DNA of 48,204 bases, taken from positions 1 through 48,204 of the forward strand of contig JAJDUM010000041.1 in the NCBI GenBank assembly GCA_022826645.1, in the 5' to 3' direction. Both the position numbers and the translations under genes were made by a program. Positions 33,210-41,919 of this stretch are shown one piece after another; the stretch's first letter is position 1; the number at the start of each line of letters is the position of its first letter. This DNA is from Candidatus Poribacteria bacterium. Its GTDB lineage: Bacteria > Poribacteria > WGA-4E > PCPOR2b. The notes under the pieces are model-generated. The model was not told the origin of the DNA. It was given only the letters and a program-made list of their open reading frames with translations, and made no database searches.

Positions 33210-34757
33210 TTAATTCAAGTAAATCTCGCGGTTAGAACCTTCAGCAAAGAGTTGATAGTCTTCAAGATGGAGATCTGCGTCGCCTTGCAGCCGAATCTGT
33301 AGGTTCATCGACTTTTCCAGTTGTTTCAGTCTGGCAGCCTTTTCATCAAGCAGATGGGATACAATATGTTCGTTTGCAACCACCTTTAGTCTTCTTTTTC
33401 GTGATTTCCGATGGGCTTTCTTAATTGATCGTAACAAACCGATAATGATCGTATCGGTTGAAAGGACGGAGCCATGTCCGTCGCAATAGGGACACGATTC
33501 AGTAAGAACAGTCGCCAAGCTGGGACGTGTTCGTTGGCGTGTCATCTCTACGAGCCCAAGTTCGGATATGTGTAGGAGATTGGTTCGGGCTCGATCGGTG
33601 TCTAAGGCTTGCTGCAGTAACTTATAGACCTTTCGTCGATGTTCAGGATCATCCATATCAATGAAATCGATGACGATAATGCCCCCAAGGTCTCGCAGGC
33701 GGATCTGTCTTACTACTTCCTCAACAGCCTCTAGGTTTGCACTTAGGATAGTACTATCGGGATCGCCTTTTCCGACAAATTTCCCCGTATTGACATCAAT
33801 AGAAACCATTGCCTCTGTCTGTTGGATAACGAGGTGTCCACCACACTTGAGCCATATTTTTTCGCTCAAGGCCTTCCTGAGTTCTTTTTCAATTCCATAA
33901 GATTCAAAAATGGGGGTGGTTTTGTCATAAAGCTTGACATGTGAACGCAGGTCAGATCCAGAAGATGAAAGATACTCGATCGCTTCCTGATACTGCTCTT
34001 TAGAATCAATGATCAACCGGGTGACTTCACTTGTGAATGAATCTCGAATGACTCGGACAATGAAACTGTGTTCCTTATGGACGAGGCTTGGGGCAGGCAT
34101 CTTTTCGGCTTGTCGAACAATTCGTTTCCATTGTGCAACAAGATATTGAATCTCAGCTGTAAAATCTTGCTCACTTTTTCCTTCAGCAGAGGTTCGAATA
34201 ATGAACCCGCCGTCAACCTCCGCACGTATCCCCTCGGCGATGTCCCTGAGACGCTGCCTTTCTTCCGGTGACTCAATCCGTCGCGAAACACCGATGTTCG
34301 AAGCAGTCGGCAAATAAACAACATAGCGACCAGGAAGTGTAATACAGGTCGTTACACGAGGTCCCTTAGTACCGATAGGCTCTTTTCCAACCTGTACCAG
34401 AATCTCTTGCTTGGGTTGAATGAGGTCGCTGATAGAATACGGGTATCCTCGTCCGGGTTTTGGTGAATCGGCTGTTTTTCTATTTAAATCAAGTTTTGCG
34501 GAATCATCGTTAGAACTGTCTTCTTCCAGATCACGGATGATATCCGATATATGCAGAAACGCATGTCGTTCAAGTCCAATATTCACAAAGGCAATCTGCA
34601 TACCTGGAAGAACGTTTTCTACACGCCCCTTATATGTATTGTTAAGTGTATGCTCATCATTTTTCCGCTCGATATCAATCTCAGTCAGAACGCCATCTTC
34701 AAGGACAGCACACCGCGTTTCATATTCATCATCAGAAATGATAATCTCTTTTTCCAT
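33210..34757 (-). CDS. rng: Ribonuclease G/E family protein
   Basis: A 515-residue endoribonuclease that cuts single-stranded RNA in rRNA maturation and mRNA decay. An S1-like domain (about 38-125) has YKGRVENVLPGMQIAFVNIG and HAFLHISD. The 5' sensor and RNase H-like regions follow. Metal-binding aspartates are D321 in VSIDVNTGK and D364 in VIDFIDM. The zinc-link is CPYC (422-425). It lacks the long C-terminal scaffold of enterobacterial RNase E, so it is the short G-type. GGAGG precedes the ATG. The order rng-rplU-rpmA is common in bacteria. Confidence 0.93.
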   Translation of the reverse strand: MEKEIIISDDEYETRCAVLEDGVLTEIDIERKNDEHTLNNTYKGRVENVLPGMQIAFVNIGLERHAFLHISDIIRDLEEDSSNDDSAKLDLNRKTADSPKPGRGYPYSISDLIQPKQEILVQVGKEPIGTKGPRVTTCITLPGRYVVYLPTASNIGVSRRIESPEERQRLRDIAEGIRAEVDGGFIIRTSAEGKSEQDFTAEIQYLVAQWKRIVRQAEKMPAPSLVHKEHSFIVRVIRDSFTSEVTRLIIDSKEQYQEAIEYLSSSGSDLRSHVKLYDKTTPIFESYGIEKELRKALSEKIWLKCGGHLVIQQTEAMVSIDVNTGKFVGKGDPDSTILSANLEAVEEVVRQIRLRDLGGIIVIDFIDMDDPEHRRKVYKLLQQALDTDRARTNLLHISELGLVEMTRQRTRPSLATVLTESCPYCDGHGSVLSTDTIIIGLLRSIKKAHRKSRKRRLKVVANEHIVSHLLDEKAARLKQLEKSMNLQIRLQGDADLHLEDYQLFAEGSNREIYLN

Positions 34758-35349
34758 TGTCGCCTCCAGTCTTAAGTTCCAAGACTAGGTCACAAAATCC
34801 ACAACCGATCTATCCATGGAGGCAACGAACAAAGGGTTCAAGAAAAATAATCTTCTTATCGATAACGGCGTCGCGCATGCTTCTACATTGCCTGGGAATA
34901 TAGCATAATATCGTCGCAGTGGATGATCAACGATGGCACCAGTTTCAATTCTTTTGTTTCGTTGGCACGGTACCATCACTGGGTTCGTGAAAATCTTCAC
35001 CACGGTTGCATCCCGAGCTGAAACGCGAGACATTTCTATCATCACGCTTCACGTATGGCCTCCAAATTCCCAAATAATCGAGCATATTGTAAGAACTTGG
35101 TTATCAAAAAGACTAAACGTATGTGCACCATCGGTAAACACATGAGAAAATCTAATGAGAACAACATAAACACCGTAAATCTCGATCCATGAGAAGCACG
35201 GAGATGGCAAGTAGGAGGTAAAGCGGAATTGCTCTACTATTTTACTTTCTGATTCTGTCTCCGCCGGCCCTATCCGAAAAATATCGCTCGACGAGAGTCC
35301 TCATAAGTTTTCTGTAAGCACATCCTTCAAATCTAATTTTCTTGCAGCC
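34758..35349. other. 592-bp stretch without a convincing gene
   Basis: Between the rng start and the end of the PorX-like gene I find only short frames on both strands (for example 34785-35045 minus and 34933-35145 plus). They lack ribosome binding sites and recognisable motifs. A possible minus-strand promoter (TTGATC, 17 bases, TATGCT at 34930-34902) could serve rng. The rest may be leader, untranslated tail or decayed sequence. Confidence 0.5.
34902..34930 (-). promoter_or_regulatory. Possible promoter of the rng-rplU-rpmA unit
   Basis: On the minus strand, TTGATC (34930-34925) and TATGCT (34907-34902) are 17 bases apart, about 145 bases before the rng ATG. Both hexamers are imperfect. 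Confidence 0.3.
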
Positions 35350-36924
35350 TTAACTTTGTTCGCGTGGGGTCATTGTGACCACGGGTATAATCAATTCGCC
35401 TGTCGAGATTCCTCCGTGTTGGAAGCCTCCCCGAAACTGGCGGGTATATTCATTGAATTGATTGGGATAAACAAAGTAATAATCTTCTTTTGCAATAATG
35501 TAGTTCTTGCTTGAGTTTTCAGCAGGTAATCTATACTGTCTCGGATTTTCGATATAGATCGCTTGATCTCTGTCGCAGCCTAAATTTGTGCCAACTTTGA
35601 AGCGAAGGCTTGTAGAGGTTTCGCGATTCCCGTACGCTCTCGATGGCCGGTTGCAAAGAACCGAGCCATGATCCGATGTTAGAACAATCGTGGCATCCTG
35701 CTTCGCGATAATCTTCAGTATCTCAAATAGTGCCGAGTGAACGAACCACGACTTTGTTAAAGACTGAAAGGCAGATTCGTCCGGCGCAATCTGTTGCAGA
35801 ATGTCTGACTGCGAGCGCTGATGAGTCAGCATATCAATAAAATTAACAACCAAAGCAGAGAGGCTAATTCGATCAAACGAAGAGACTTGGCGTATGAACT
35901 CATTCCCACCTTTTGTATCGAAGATCTTAAAATATCTCAATCCTGGCTTTAGCTTGATCCCTGCACGTTGGAGTTGGAGTTGGAGAAGGTGCCTTTCATA
36001 ACGGTTCGTGCTGGTTTCGTCCGTGGCATCCTCCTGCCAATACTGTGGAAATCTTTCCGCGATCTCTTGCGGAAACAGTCCACTAAAAATCGCATTACGC
36101 GAGTAAAGCGTTGCACTAGGTAAAATGGAGAAATAGTAATCTCTATCAATATAGAAATAGGGTTGGAGCACGGATTCAATTGCTATCCAATGATCCAATC
36201 GCAGACAATCAACCACGATCAGGTATACTTGGCGTTCCTGACGCAGGTGTGGAATAACGAATTTTTCGACTACATCAACAGACAGGATCGGGGAATCCTC
36301 GCCCTGCAACCAACGGAGGTAGTTGTCCTGTACGTAATCAGAAAATAAAGCATTACATTCTTTTTTCTGTTCTAGATGTGTTTCTTCAAGCCCAGTTTGT
36401 GCTAAATGATTAAGCTCAAGGTCCCACTCGAGCAATTTCAGATAGATTTCTATCCATTGCCGCCAGTCTGGATTCGCATCCTTAATTGCGCGAATCTGAT
36501 TAAAATCGTGGGTATAGTTACGTGGCACCTGTGCTTCAATGATCTGAGTCTGATCCAGTACGCGCTTTAAGGTTGAAGCAATTTGAGCAACACCAATGGG
36601 CTTGACCAAGAAGTCACTGATTCGTTTTCCCAGTGCTTCATCAATTAGACGGTCCTCGCTGCCTTGTGTGACCATAATCACCGGCAAGATGGGGTTAATC
36701 TCACGGATCCGATCAAGCGTTGCCATACCATCCTGCCCCGGCATAACCTGATCGAGCAAAACGGCATCATAGTAGGATTCCTTCAGCAGTGAAATGGCAT
36801 CAGTCCCATTGGAAACCGGTGTGACATCGTAAGATTTCTCACGGAGCAAAAGGATGTGGGGCTTCAACGCATCGATCTCATCATCTACCCACAGAATTTT
36901 ACGCGTTATATTTTGCGCTAACAC
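35350..36924 (-). CDS. PorX-like response regulator: receiver fused to a PglZ/alkaline-phosphatase-type domain
   Basis: A 524-residue protein. An N-terminal CheY-like receiver (about 8-125) has acidic D14-D15, the phosphoacceptor D58 in VLLDQVMPGQDG and K108 in FLVKPIG. A helical linker (about 140-230) leads to an alkaline-phosphatase-superfamily (PglZ) domain with D239 in LIVVDCLR, T272 in LPSATLYSR, D418/H419 in LTSDHGS and H503 in QHGGIS; these are the likely zinc and catalytic residues. This matches PorX, the regulator of type IX secretion in Bacteroidetes, in both order and motifs. It overlaps the histidine-kinase gene by 26 bp, so the kinase is its probable partner. No type IX secretion gene is in the window. 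Confidence 0.88.
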   Translation of the reverse strand: MLAQNITRKILWVDDEIDALKPHILLLREKSYDVTPVSNGTDAISLLKESYYDAVLLDQVMPGQDGMATLDRIREINPILPVIMVTQGSEDRLIDEALGKRISDFLVKPIGVAQIASTLKRVLDQTQIIEAQVPRNYTHDFNQIRAIKDANPDWRQWIEIYLKLLEWDLELNHLAQTGLEETHLEQKKECNALFSDYVQDNYLRWLQGEDSPILSVDVVEKFVIPHLRQERQVYLIVVDCLRLDHWIAIESVLQPYFYIDRDYYFSILPSATLYSRNAIFSGLFPQEIAERFPQYWQEDATDETSTNRYERHLLQLQLQRAGIKLKPGLRYFKIFDTKGGNEFIRQVSSFDRISLSALVVNFIDMLTHQRSQSDILQQIAPDESAFQSLTKSWFVHSALFEILKIIAKQDATIVLTSDHGSVLCNRPSRAYGNRETSTSLRFKVGTNLGCDRDQAIYIENPRQYRLPAENSSKNYIIAKEDYYFVYPNQFNEYTRQFRGGFQHGGISTGELIIPVVTMTPREQS

Positions 36925-38473
36925 TGCGTTCCCCTCTCCTGTTCTGCCTTAGCCTTTTCAGGAAGGGCAGCCGTCCCGTCAACTGTTTCGACGCTTTTTC
37001 GTTTTCAACGCTCTCCACGGGCAGTGCGATTTCAAAGGTCGTGCCTTTTGAGCTAGTTTCAACGAGTCGGATCTGTCCGTGATGATACGCCTCAATGATT
37101 CGCTTAACAAGCGTCAAACCAAGGCCCCAGCCATGTTCCTTCGTTGTCATCCCCGGACGAAAGATTTTATTCCGGTCTTTCCGGGAAATTCCCTTCCCGT
37201 TATCTTTGTATGAGACGACAATCTGATGCCCCTTCGGATGAAGCCGGGGATTGATCTGGATGACACCATTCTGGTTATCTATTGCATCAAGCGAATTCCG
37301 GATCAAATTCTCAAACACCCATTGCAGTAGGTCCGGATTTGCTGCAATTTCAGGCAGTTCACACTCAGTCACGCGTAACTCAACCTGTTTGCTTAGATTT
37401 GGCAAGCGCGTCTGAAAATAGGCAACAGCTTCGTTGATAACGGAGTTAATGTTTATACGCGTTTGCTGTGGATACGAGCCAATCTTGCCGAAACGTTCTG
37501 TAATGCGCTGGAGTCGAGTGAGATCGCTTTGCATATTCGCGTAAATCTCGGAGGCTGTATTGTCGCCCTTCTGCTTGTTCAGCTCCATCGATAGCTCGAT
37601 CCACCCCATCAGGGAGGAAATCGGCGTACCGAGCTGATGCGCAGTCTCCTTCGCGAGCCCTCCCCAAATCGATGCTTGCTCAACGGTTTTAATCCGCCGA
37701 TAACTCAAGAAGCCAACGGTCAAGATGCTCGAGAACACAGCGACCAGCACGACGGGCATAATGAAGACACCGTAGTTAGGGAGAATTTCGTAGTACAGGT
37801 GGCCCTGAAGCCCCGGGTTGGTTCGCAGCAGGCCGTACCGCCCCACGGTTTTGGAATTTTGAACAAGCATTTTCGCTCGCTCATATTGATCCGGTGTGGC
37901 TGTCTCTGGCGTGAGCAATTCATCCCAGATTCTCCATTGCCGTGGATTATCCTTCAAATCCGTAATGACAAAGGGCAGTCGATCCATCGCATTTGTATCT
38001 GCCACACCATGATAAAAATAGCCATCAATCAAGAAATCACGGAGTGGTATCGATGGATTCCGCTTCATCCGATTGAGAATGGCATCAAGTTTATTTTTTT
38101 CATCAATAGAGAGCGGCTTGGATTTATCAATCTTGTTTTCAATGATCTCATTCCTGAGATTTCTAGCGATTTGGACTTGACCATCATCGGCATCGGTAAT
38201 GATGAATGAGAGCCGGCTATCAGTCAACAATTCCTCTTTAATAATCTGGCTCAACTGATTTTGAAGCTGACTATCCTTGATACTTGCTAGCAAAGCTTCA
38301 AGTTTTGCCAACGGCTTCACCTGCTTCTCGAAAACTTTGTTGTGCTGGAGAAGCAGATGGGTATAATACACAAAGGCAAGCGCAAGAATCAGCAACCCGA
38401 CAACAAAACAGGTAAGCAAGAAATTGGAGGCAGCGTAGCCGGTGGGTACAGCCCTCTGACGTTTGAAAAACAT
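36899..38473 (-). CDS. Membrane sensor histidine kinase (PorY-like partner)
   Basis: A 524-residue sensor kinase. Transmembrane segments at about 16-38 and 236-258 enclose an extracytoplasmic sensing region of about 200 residues with no recognised fold. The dimerisation helix carries the phospho-acceptor H279 in AKETAHQLGTPISSLMGW, a form common in Bacteroidetes kinases. The ATPase domain has FENLIRNSLDAID (N box), DNGKGIS (G1) and GWGLGL (G2). The overlap with the PorX-like gene indicates a coupled two-component system. The start has a weak G-rich site; a promoter lies at 38533-38562. Confidence 0.92.
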   Translation of the reverse strand: MFFKRQRAVPTGYAASNFLLTCFVVGLLILALAFVYYTHLLLQHNKVFEKQVKPLAKLEALLASIKDSQLQNQLSQIIKEELLTDSRLSFIITDADDGQVQIARNLRNEIIENKIDKSKPLSIDEKNKLDAILNRMKRNPSIPLRDFLIDGYFYHGVADTNAMDRLPFVITDLKDNPRQWRIWDELLTPETATPDQYERAKMLVQNSKTVGRYGLLRTNPGLQGHLYYEILPNYGVFIMPVVLVAVFSSILTVGFLSYRRIKTVEQASIWGGLAKETAHQLGTPISSLMGWIELSMELNKQKGDNTASEIYANMQSDLTRLQRITERFGKIGSYPQQTRININSVINEAVAYFQTRLPNLSKQVELRVTECELPEIAANPDLLQWVFENLIRNSLDAIDNQNGVIQINPRLHPKGHQIVVSYKDNGKGISRKDRNKIFRPGMTTKEHGWGLGLTLVKRIIEAYHHGQIRLVETSSKGTTFEIALPVESVENEKASKQLTGRLPFLKRLRQNRRGERSVSAKYNA

Positions 38474-38532
38474 CTGTGCGCCCCGGTCAGCACAACACGA
38501 AATTCATGTGTGCACTCAAGATATTTGGTAAT

Positions 38533-38562
38533 ATTGTATCAGACGACATGCTGCAAAGTCAA
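38533..38562 (-). promoter_or_regulatory. Promoter of the histidine kinase-PorX-like operon
   Basis: On the minus strand, TTGACT (38562-38557) and TACAAT (38538-38533) are 18 bases apart, about 65 bases before the kinase ATG. It is back to back with the promoter at 38592. Confidence 0.55.
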
Positions 38563-38591
38563 GCACTCCTTTGGGTCGTCCAAAAACAGGC

Positions 38592-38621
38592 TTGACAGAG
38601 CGTTAAGGCTTGACTTATAAT
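38592..38621 (+). promoter_or_regulatory. Promoter of the beta-helix lipoprotein gene
   Basis: TTGACA (38592-38597) and TATAAT (38616-38621) are consensus hexamers 18 bases apart, about 50 bases before the ATG at 38672. Confidence 0.7.
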
Positions 38622-38671
38622 CAATCTAATCTCTTTCACCCGCCGAAGCTGAGTCAACGAAAGGAATTCTG

Positions 38672-39619
38672 ATGAAGTTTGCAAGGAACGGATTTCACTT
38701 TACCCTCCTGATATGCTTTGTAACTCTGTGCACCGGCTGCCAAGGTGGTGCATTCAACATGGGTGAGATAGGTACGAGTGAGAATCCACTAAAAAAATCA
38801 GGTGAGTTGGCGGAGAACGAGGTGTGGGGCGGAAGAATTCAGATCGTGGGCGATGTCATCGTACCCGAAGGGAAGACCTTAACCATCCAACCCGACTCCG
38901 TGGTCGGCCTCGATTCGGAAACAGGTGCTCACGAATTTATCGTCCGGGGATCGCTGTATGCGGAGGGCAAGCCGGATCGTATGATAATATTTGGTCTGCT
39001 CAACTCCAAGAAAAACCCACCTAAAACCGGTGATTGGATTGGCATCCGATTTGAAGATACGAGTCCCAATTCTCACTTGAGCTATTGCCGCATTCAGGAA
39101 GCTGAAACAGCACTCTCTTGCCAGTCCGATGGCGTGCAGATAGAGAGTTGCTTATTACAAGATAACAAGGTGGCAATTCTCTGCGACAACAGCACTCCAA
39201 CGATAGGCGATAACCAGATTAGCAAGAATGGAACCGCGATTAAATGCGTTAAAAATGCGTCCCCAGAAATCAACCGAAACTTAATCCAAGCAAATGAGTT
39301 CGGGGTTGTCTGTGATGATGACTCCCGACCAACGATTCATTATAACGAAATCGCCAATAACTACCAAGATGGGGTCAGGTGTTATGCTTCTGCCTCGCCG
39401 GAGATAACTTCCAACAACATCATCCTAAACGGAGGCTGGGCCGTATATGATGGCGGACGCCTACGTGAAAATTATCTTCGTGGGAACAAGGAGATCGGAC
39501 CAGAGGTGGTTGATCGTGGTACAGGACGTGAAAGTGGACAATTCTATGGCGTGGACGAAGTTCTAGATCCTCGTGCTTCCCCCGTGCCGGACGCTGGTTT
39601 ACAACGCGAAGGGTATTAG
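38672..39619 (+). CDS. Lipoprotein with right-handed parallel beta-helix (NosD-like) repeats
   Basis: A 315-residue exported lipoprotein. The signal peptide ends in the lipobox LCTGC (C23). After a short linker, GDVIVPEGKTLTIQPDSVV and FIVRGSLYAEG begin a right-handed beta-helix. Its rungs contain repeated patterns such as SYCRIQEAETALSC, ESCLLQDNKVAILC, GDNQISKNGTAIKC and RNLIQANEFGVVC, each about 22-24 residues long with a cysteine or asparagine ladder. Such helices bind or modify polysaccharides, but no active site is evident. GAAAGGAA precedes the ATG. It diverges from the PorY/PorX-like pair and could be a target, though that is only positional. Confidence 0.85.
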   Translation: MKFARNGFHFTLLICFVTLCTGCQGGAFNMGEIGTSENPLKKSGELAENEVWGGRIQIVGDVIVPEGKTLTIQPDSVVGLDSETGAHEFIVRGSLYAEGKPDRMIIFGLLNSKKNPPKTGDWIGIRFEDTSPNSHLSYCRIQEAETALSCQSDGVQIESCLLQDNKVAILCDNSTPTIGDNQISKNGTAIKCVKNASPEINRNLIQANEFGVVCDDDSRPTIHYNEIANNYQDGVRCYASASPEITSNNIILNGGWAVYDGGRLRENYLRGNKEIGPEVVDRGTGRESGQFYGVDEVLDPRASPVPDAGLQREGY

Positions 39620-39684
39620 CACTAAATGGAAACAATTACATTTTCCACACACACACAAGGGTAGTGCAGAGGTAAGGAGATGGC

Positions 39685-40383
39685 ATGGCTAAGCCCACAC
39701 AACACTCACCGGATGCACACCACTGGGACGCTTGGATTGGCACGGATGAAGCGGGAAAAGGGGACTATTTTGGATCGTTGGCGGTGGCCGGTGTATATGT
39801 CACGCCTGAAACTCGTGGAATATTGCAAGAATTGGGAGTACGCGACGGGAAACAGCTCACAGATTCGCGTGTCAGGAAACTCGCCGATCAGATTCATAGA
39901 TACTGCAGCGAGTGTGTTGCCACAGCTGAACTTGAACCATCTCAATATAACAAACAATACGATATCTTCAGAAACAAGGGGCAAAACCTGAATAACCTTC
40001 TTGCGTCGCTTCACGCCAGAGTAATCCGGAATCTCCTCCAAAAGCATGTAGACTGCCGCTACGTTCTCGTAGATCGTTTTGCCAGCGAGGATATACTGGC
40101 TACCGAGTTACAGCGTGATATAAATCGCAGTGTCAGTTTGGTGCAAATTCCGAAGGCGGAAAGTGATATTGGAGTCGCTGCTGCATCTATTGTTGCACGT
40201 GATGCTTTTCTCCAACAACTGGAGCAACTCTCCACAGAGTATCAGATCCAACTACCCAAAGGGGCGTTTCAAGTGATTGACACGGGCAAACAGTTCGTTG
40301 CGCGACACGGCGCGGCGACTTTGCAATATGTTGCCAAACAACACTTTCGGACAACGATGGATATTTTAGGGAAGGGACAATAG
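39685..40383 (+). CDS. rnhC: Ribonuclease HIII, catalytic domain only
   Basis: A 232-residue enzyme that cuts RNA in RNA-DNA hybrids. The HIII-specific motif GTDEAGKGDYFGSL begins at residue 19, giving catalytic D21 and E22; D130 lies in YVLVDRFAS. The fourth carboxylate is in KAESDIGVAAASIVARD. GKGDYFG separates it from RNase HII. Typical HIII enzymes have about 300 residues with an N-terminal TBP-like substrate-binding domain, which is absent here; only some 14 residues precede the catalytic core. AAGGAG lies five bases before the chosen ATG. It follows the beta-helix gene by 65 bp. Confidence 0.88.
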   Translation: MAKPTQHSPDAHHWDAWIGTDEAGKGDYFGSLAVAGVYVTPETRGILQELGVRDGKQLTDSRVRKLADQIHRYCSECVATAELEPSQYNKQYDIFRNKGQNLNNLLASLHARVIRNLLQKHVDCRYVLVDRFASEDILATELQRDINRSVSLVQIPKAESDIGVAAASIVARDAFLQQLEQLSTEYQIQLPKGAFQVIDTGKQFVARHGAATLQYVAKQHFRTTMDILGKGQ

Positions 40384-40415
40384 ACCGTAAGCACGATTAG
40401 ATGGTGGAGGGCGTT

Positions 40416-41900
40416 ATGCTGACCCGTTTGAAAGTTTCTGGCTTCAAGAACCTTATTGATGTTGATGTTCCCTTGGGTCCCTTTACGTGTATTGCCGGTG
40501 CGAACGGCGCAGGTAAATCAAATCTGTTCGATGCGATTCAGTTTCTGAGTGCCCTAGCCGACCATACGTTGATTGATGCAGCCCGGTCAGTCCGTAGTGA
40601 GGAAGGACGGATAGGCGATGTGCATGGTCTCTTTAATCGTAGCGACGATACCGAGAGCACGGAAATGTCCTTTGAAGCGGAAATGATAATCCCCGAAGCG
40701 GGCGTAGATGACTTGGGGCAGCAAGTAAAGGCAACGACGACGCTTCTCCGTTACCGCGTTGTGCTAGCGTATCGTGTGGATGGCAGTTTGCCTTCAAGTG
40801 GAACCCTTGAACTGATTGAGGAGCGACTTGATCGCGTGAAACTGGGCGATTGGGGAAAATATTTGAAGTTCGCTGACCATAGAAAAGATTGGCGCGATTC
40901 TGTACTAAAGGGAAAGAGAGCGGTCCCCTTCATCTCTACTAGGATTCATGGGGGACATCGGGTAGTTAAAGTGCACCAAGACGGGGGTAATGGCGTTAGC
41001 CCTGAAACCATTTTATCCAAGTCCCTCCCACGCACAGTTCTTTCTACTATCAACACCGCAGCGAGTCCAACAGCCCTGTTAGCGCGGCGTGAATTGCAGT
41101 CGTGGAAGCTGATCCAATTCGAAGCTTCTTCCTTGCGTGAGCCCGATGCGTTCACAGCACCCGTCGGCTTAGGTAGCGATGGCTCTCACCTACCTGCAAC
41201 CCTGTATCAACTGGCGCGCTCTCAAAGAGATCGCAATACCAGTTCAAAGGCGCCAGAGATATACGGGCAGGTCGCTACTCGATTATCCGAACTGGTTGAA
41301 GACGTTGCTGAGATCAGGATTGACCGGGACGAAAAACGAGAGCTGCTCACTTTGGAAATCACAGACCACAGCGGCACAGTTTATCCAGCGCGCTCGCTGT
41401 CGGAGGGGATGCTGCGCTTTCTGGCACTGTCGGTTTTAGAATCAGACCCAATGGCAACTGGCCTCATCTGCATAGAAGAACCCGACCGTAGTATCCATCC
41501 ATCACGGATTCCATCGGTCCTACAACTCCTTCAAGATATCGCCACCGACCTAACTATTCCCGTTGGACCGTATAATCCCCTACGCCAAGTAATTGTTAGT
41601 ACACATTCGCCGTCTATTGTGCAAGAAGTTTTCGATGACGCCCTTTTGATTGCCGAGTTGCCAGAGGATGTGCAGAATAGTCGAGGATCTCGTGGGGTAC
41701 GCTTTAACTGGCTATCAGACACCTGGCGGGCAGCAGCACTGCCAGAAGTAGATGCTGTATCCAAAGATCAACTGTTGGCTTATCTAGGACCTACTATTGC
41801 CCCAAATGTGTTACCCAAATCAAAGCTAAGACGAGATCAAAGGGTCATAGATAGGTCTGACATACAGCCGCTACTGTTTGATCTCAGTGATACCGAATAA
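40416..41900 (+). CDS. AAA-family ATPase (SMC/RecF-like, AAA_21 type)
   Basis: A 494-residue ATPase with a split ABC-like head. The start LTRLKVSGFKNL leads to the P-loop GANGAGKS (28-35). A long middle insert follows, then a signature-like LSEGMLRFLAL, Walker B LICIEEPDRSIHP and a switch histidine in VSTHSP. There is no TOPRIM or nuclease domain at the C-terminus. Such ATPases appear in anti-phage systems, often beside a small DUF4276 or nuclease partner, but none lies here. The ATG at 40416 has GGAGG five bases upstream and is preferred to a start five codons earlier. thiI begins 19 bp downstream. Confidence 0.85.
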   Translation: MLTRLKVSGFKNLIDVDVPLGPFTCIAGANGAGKSNLFDAIQFLSALADHTLIDAARSVRSEEGRIGDVHGLFNRSDDTESTEMSFEAEMIIPEAGVDDLGQQVKATTTLLRYRVVLAYRVDGSLPSSGTLELIEERLDRVKLGDWGKYLKFADHRKDWRDSVLKGKRAVPFISTRIHGGHRVVKVHQDGGNGVSPETILSKSLPRTVLSTINTAASPTALLARRELQSWKLIQFEASSLREPDAFTAPVGLGSDGSHLPATLYQLARSQRDRNTSSKAPEIYGQVATRLSELVEDVAEIRIDRDEKRELLTLEITDHSGTVYPARSLSEGMLRFLALSVLESDPMATGLICIEEPDRSIHPSRIPSVLQLLQDIATDLTIPVGPYNPLRQVIVSTHSPSIVQEVFDDALLIAELPEDVQNSRGSRGVRFNWLSDTWRAAALPEVDAVSKDQLLAYLGPTIAPNVLPKSKLRRDQRVIDRSDIQPLLFDLSDTE

Positions 41901-41919
41901 CAGGACTTTAACAAGCGTT

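Noticed and set aside
34785..35145. Short frames on both strands in the gene-free stretch
   Set aside because: They overlap each other on opposite strands, lack initiation signals and resemble no family I know.
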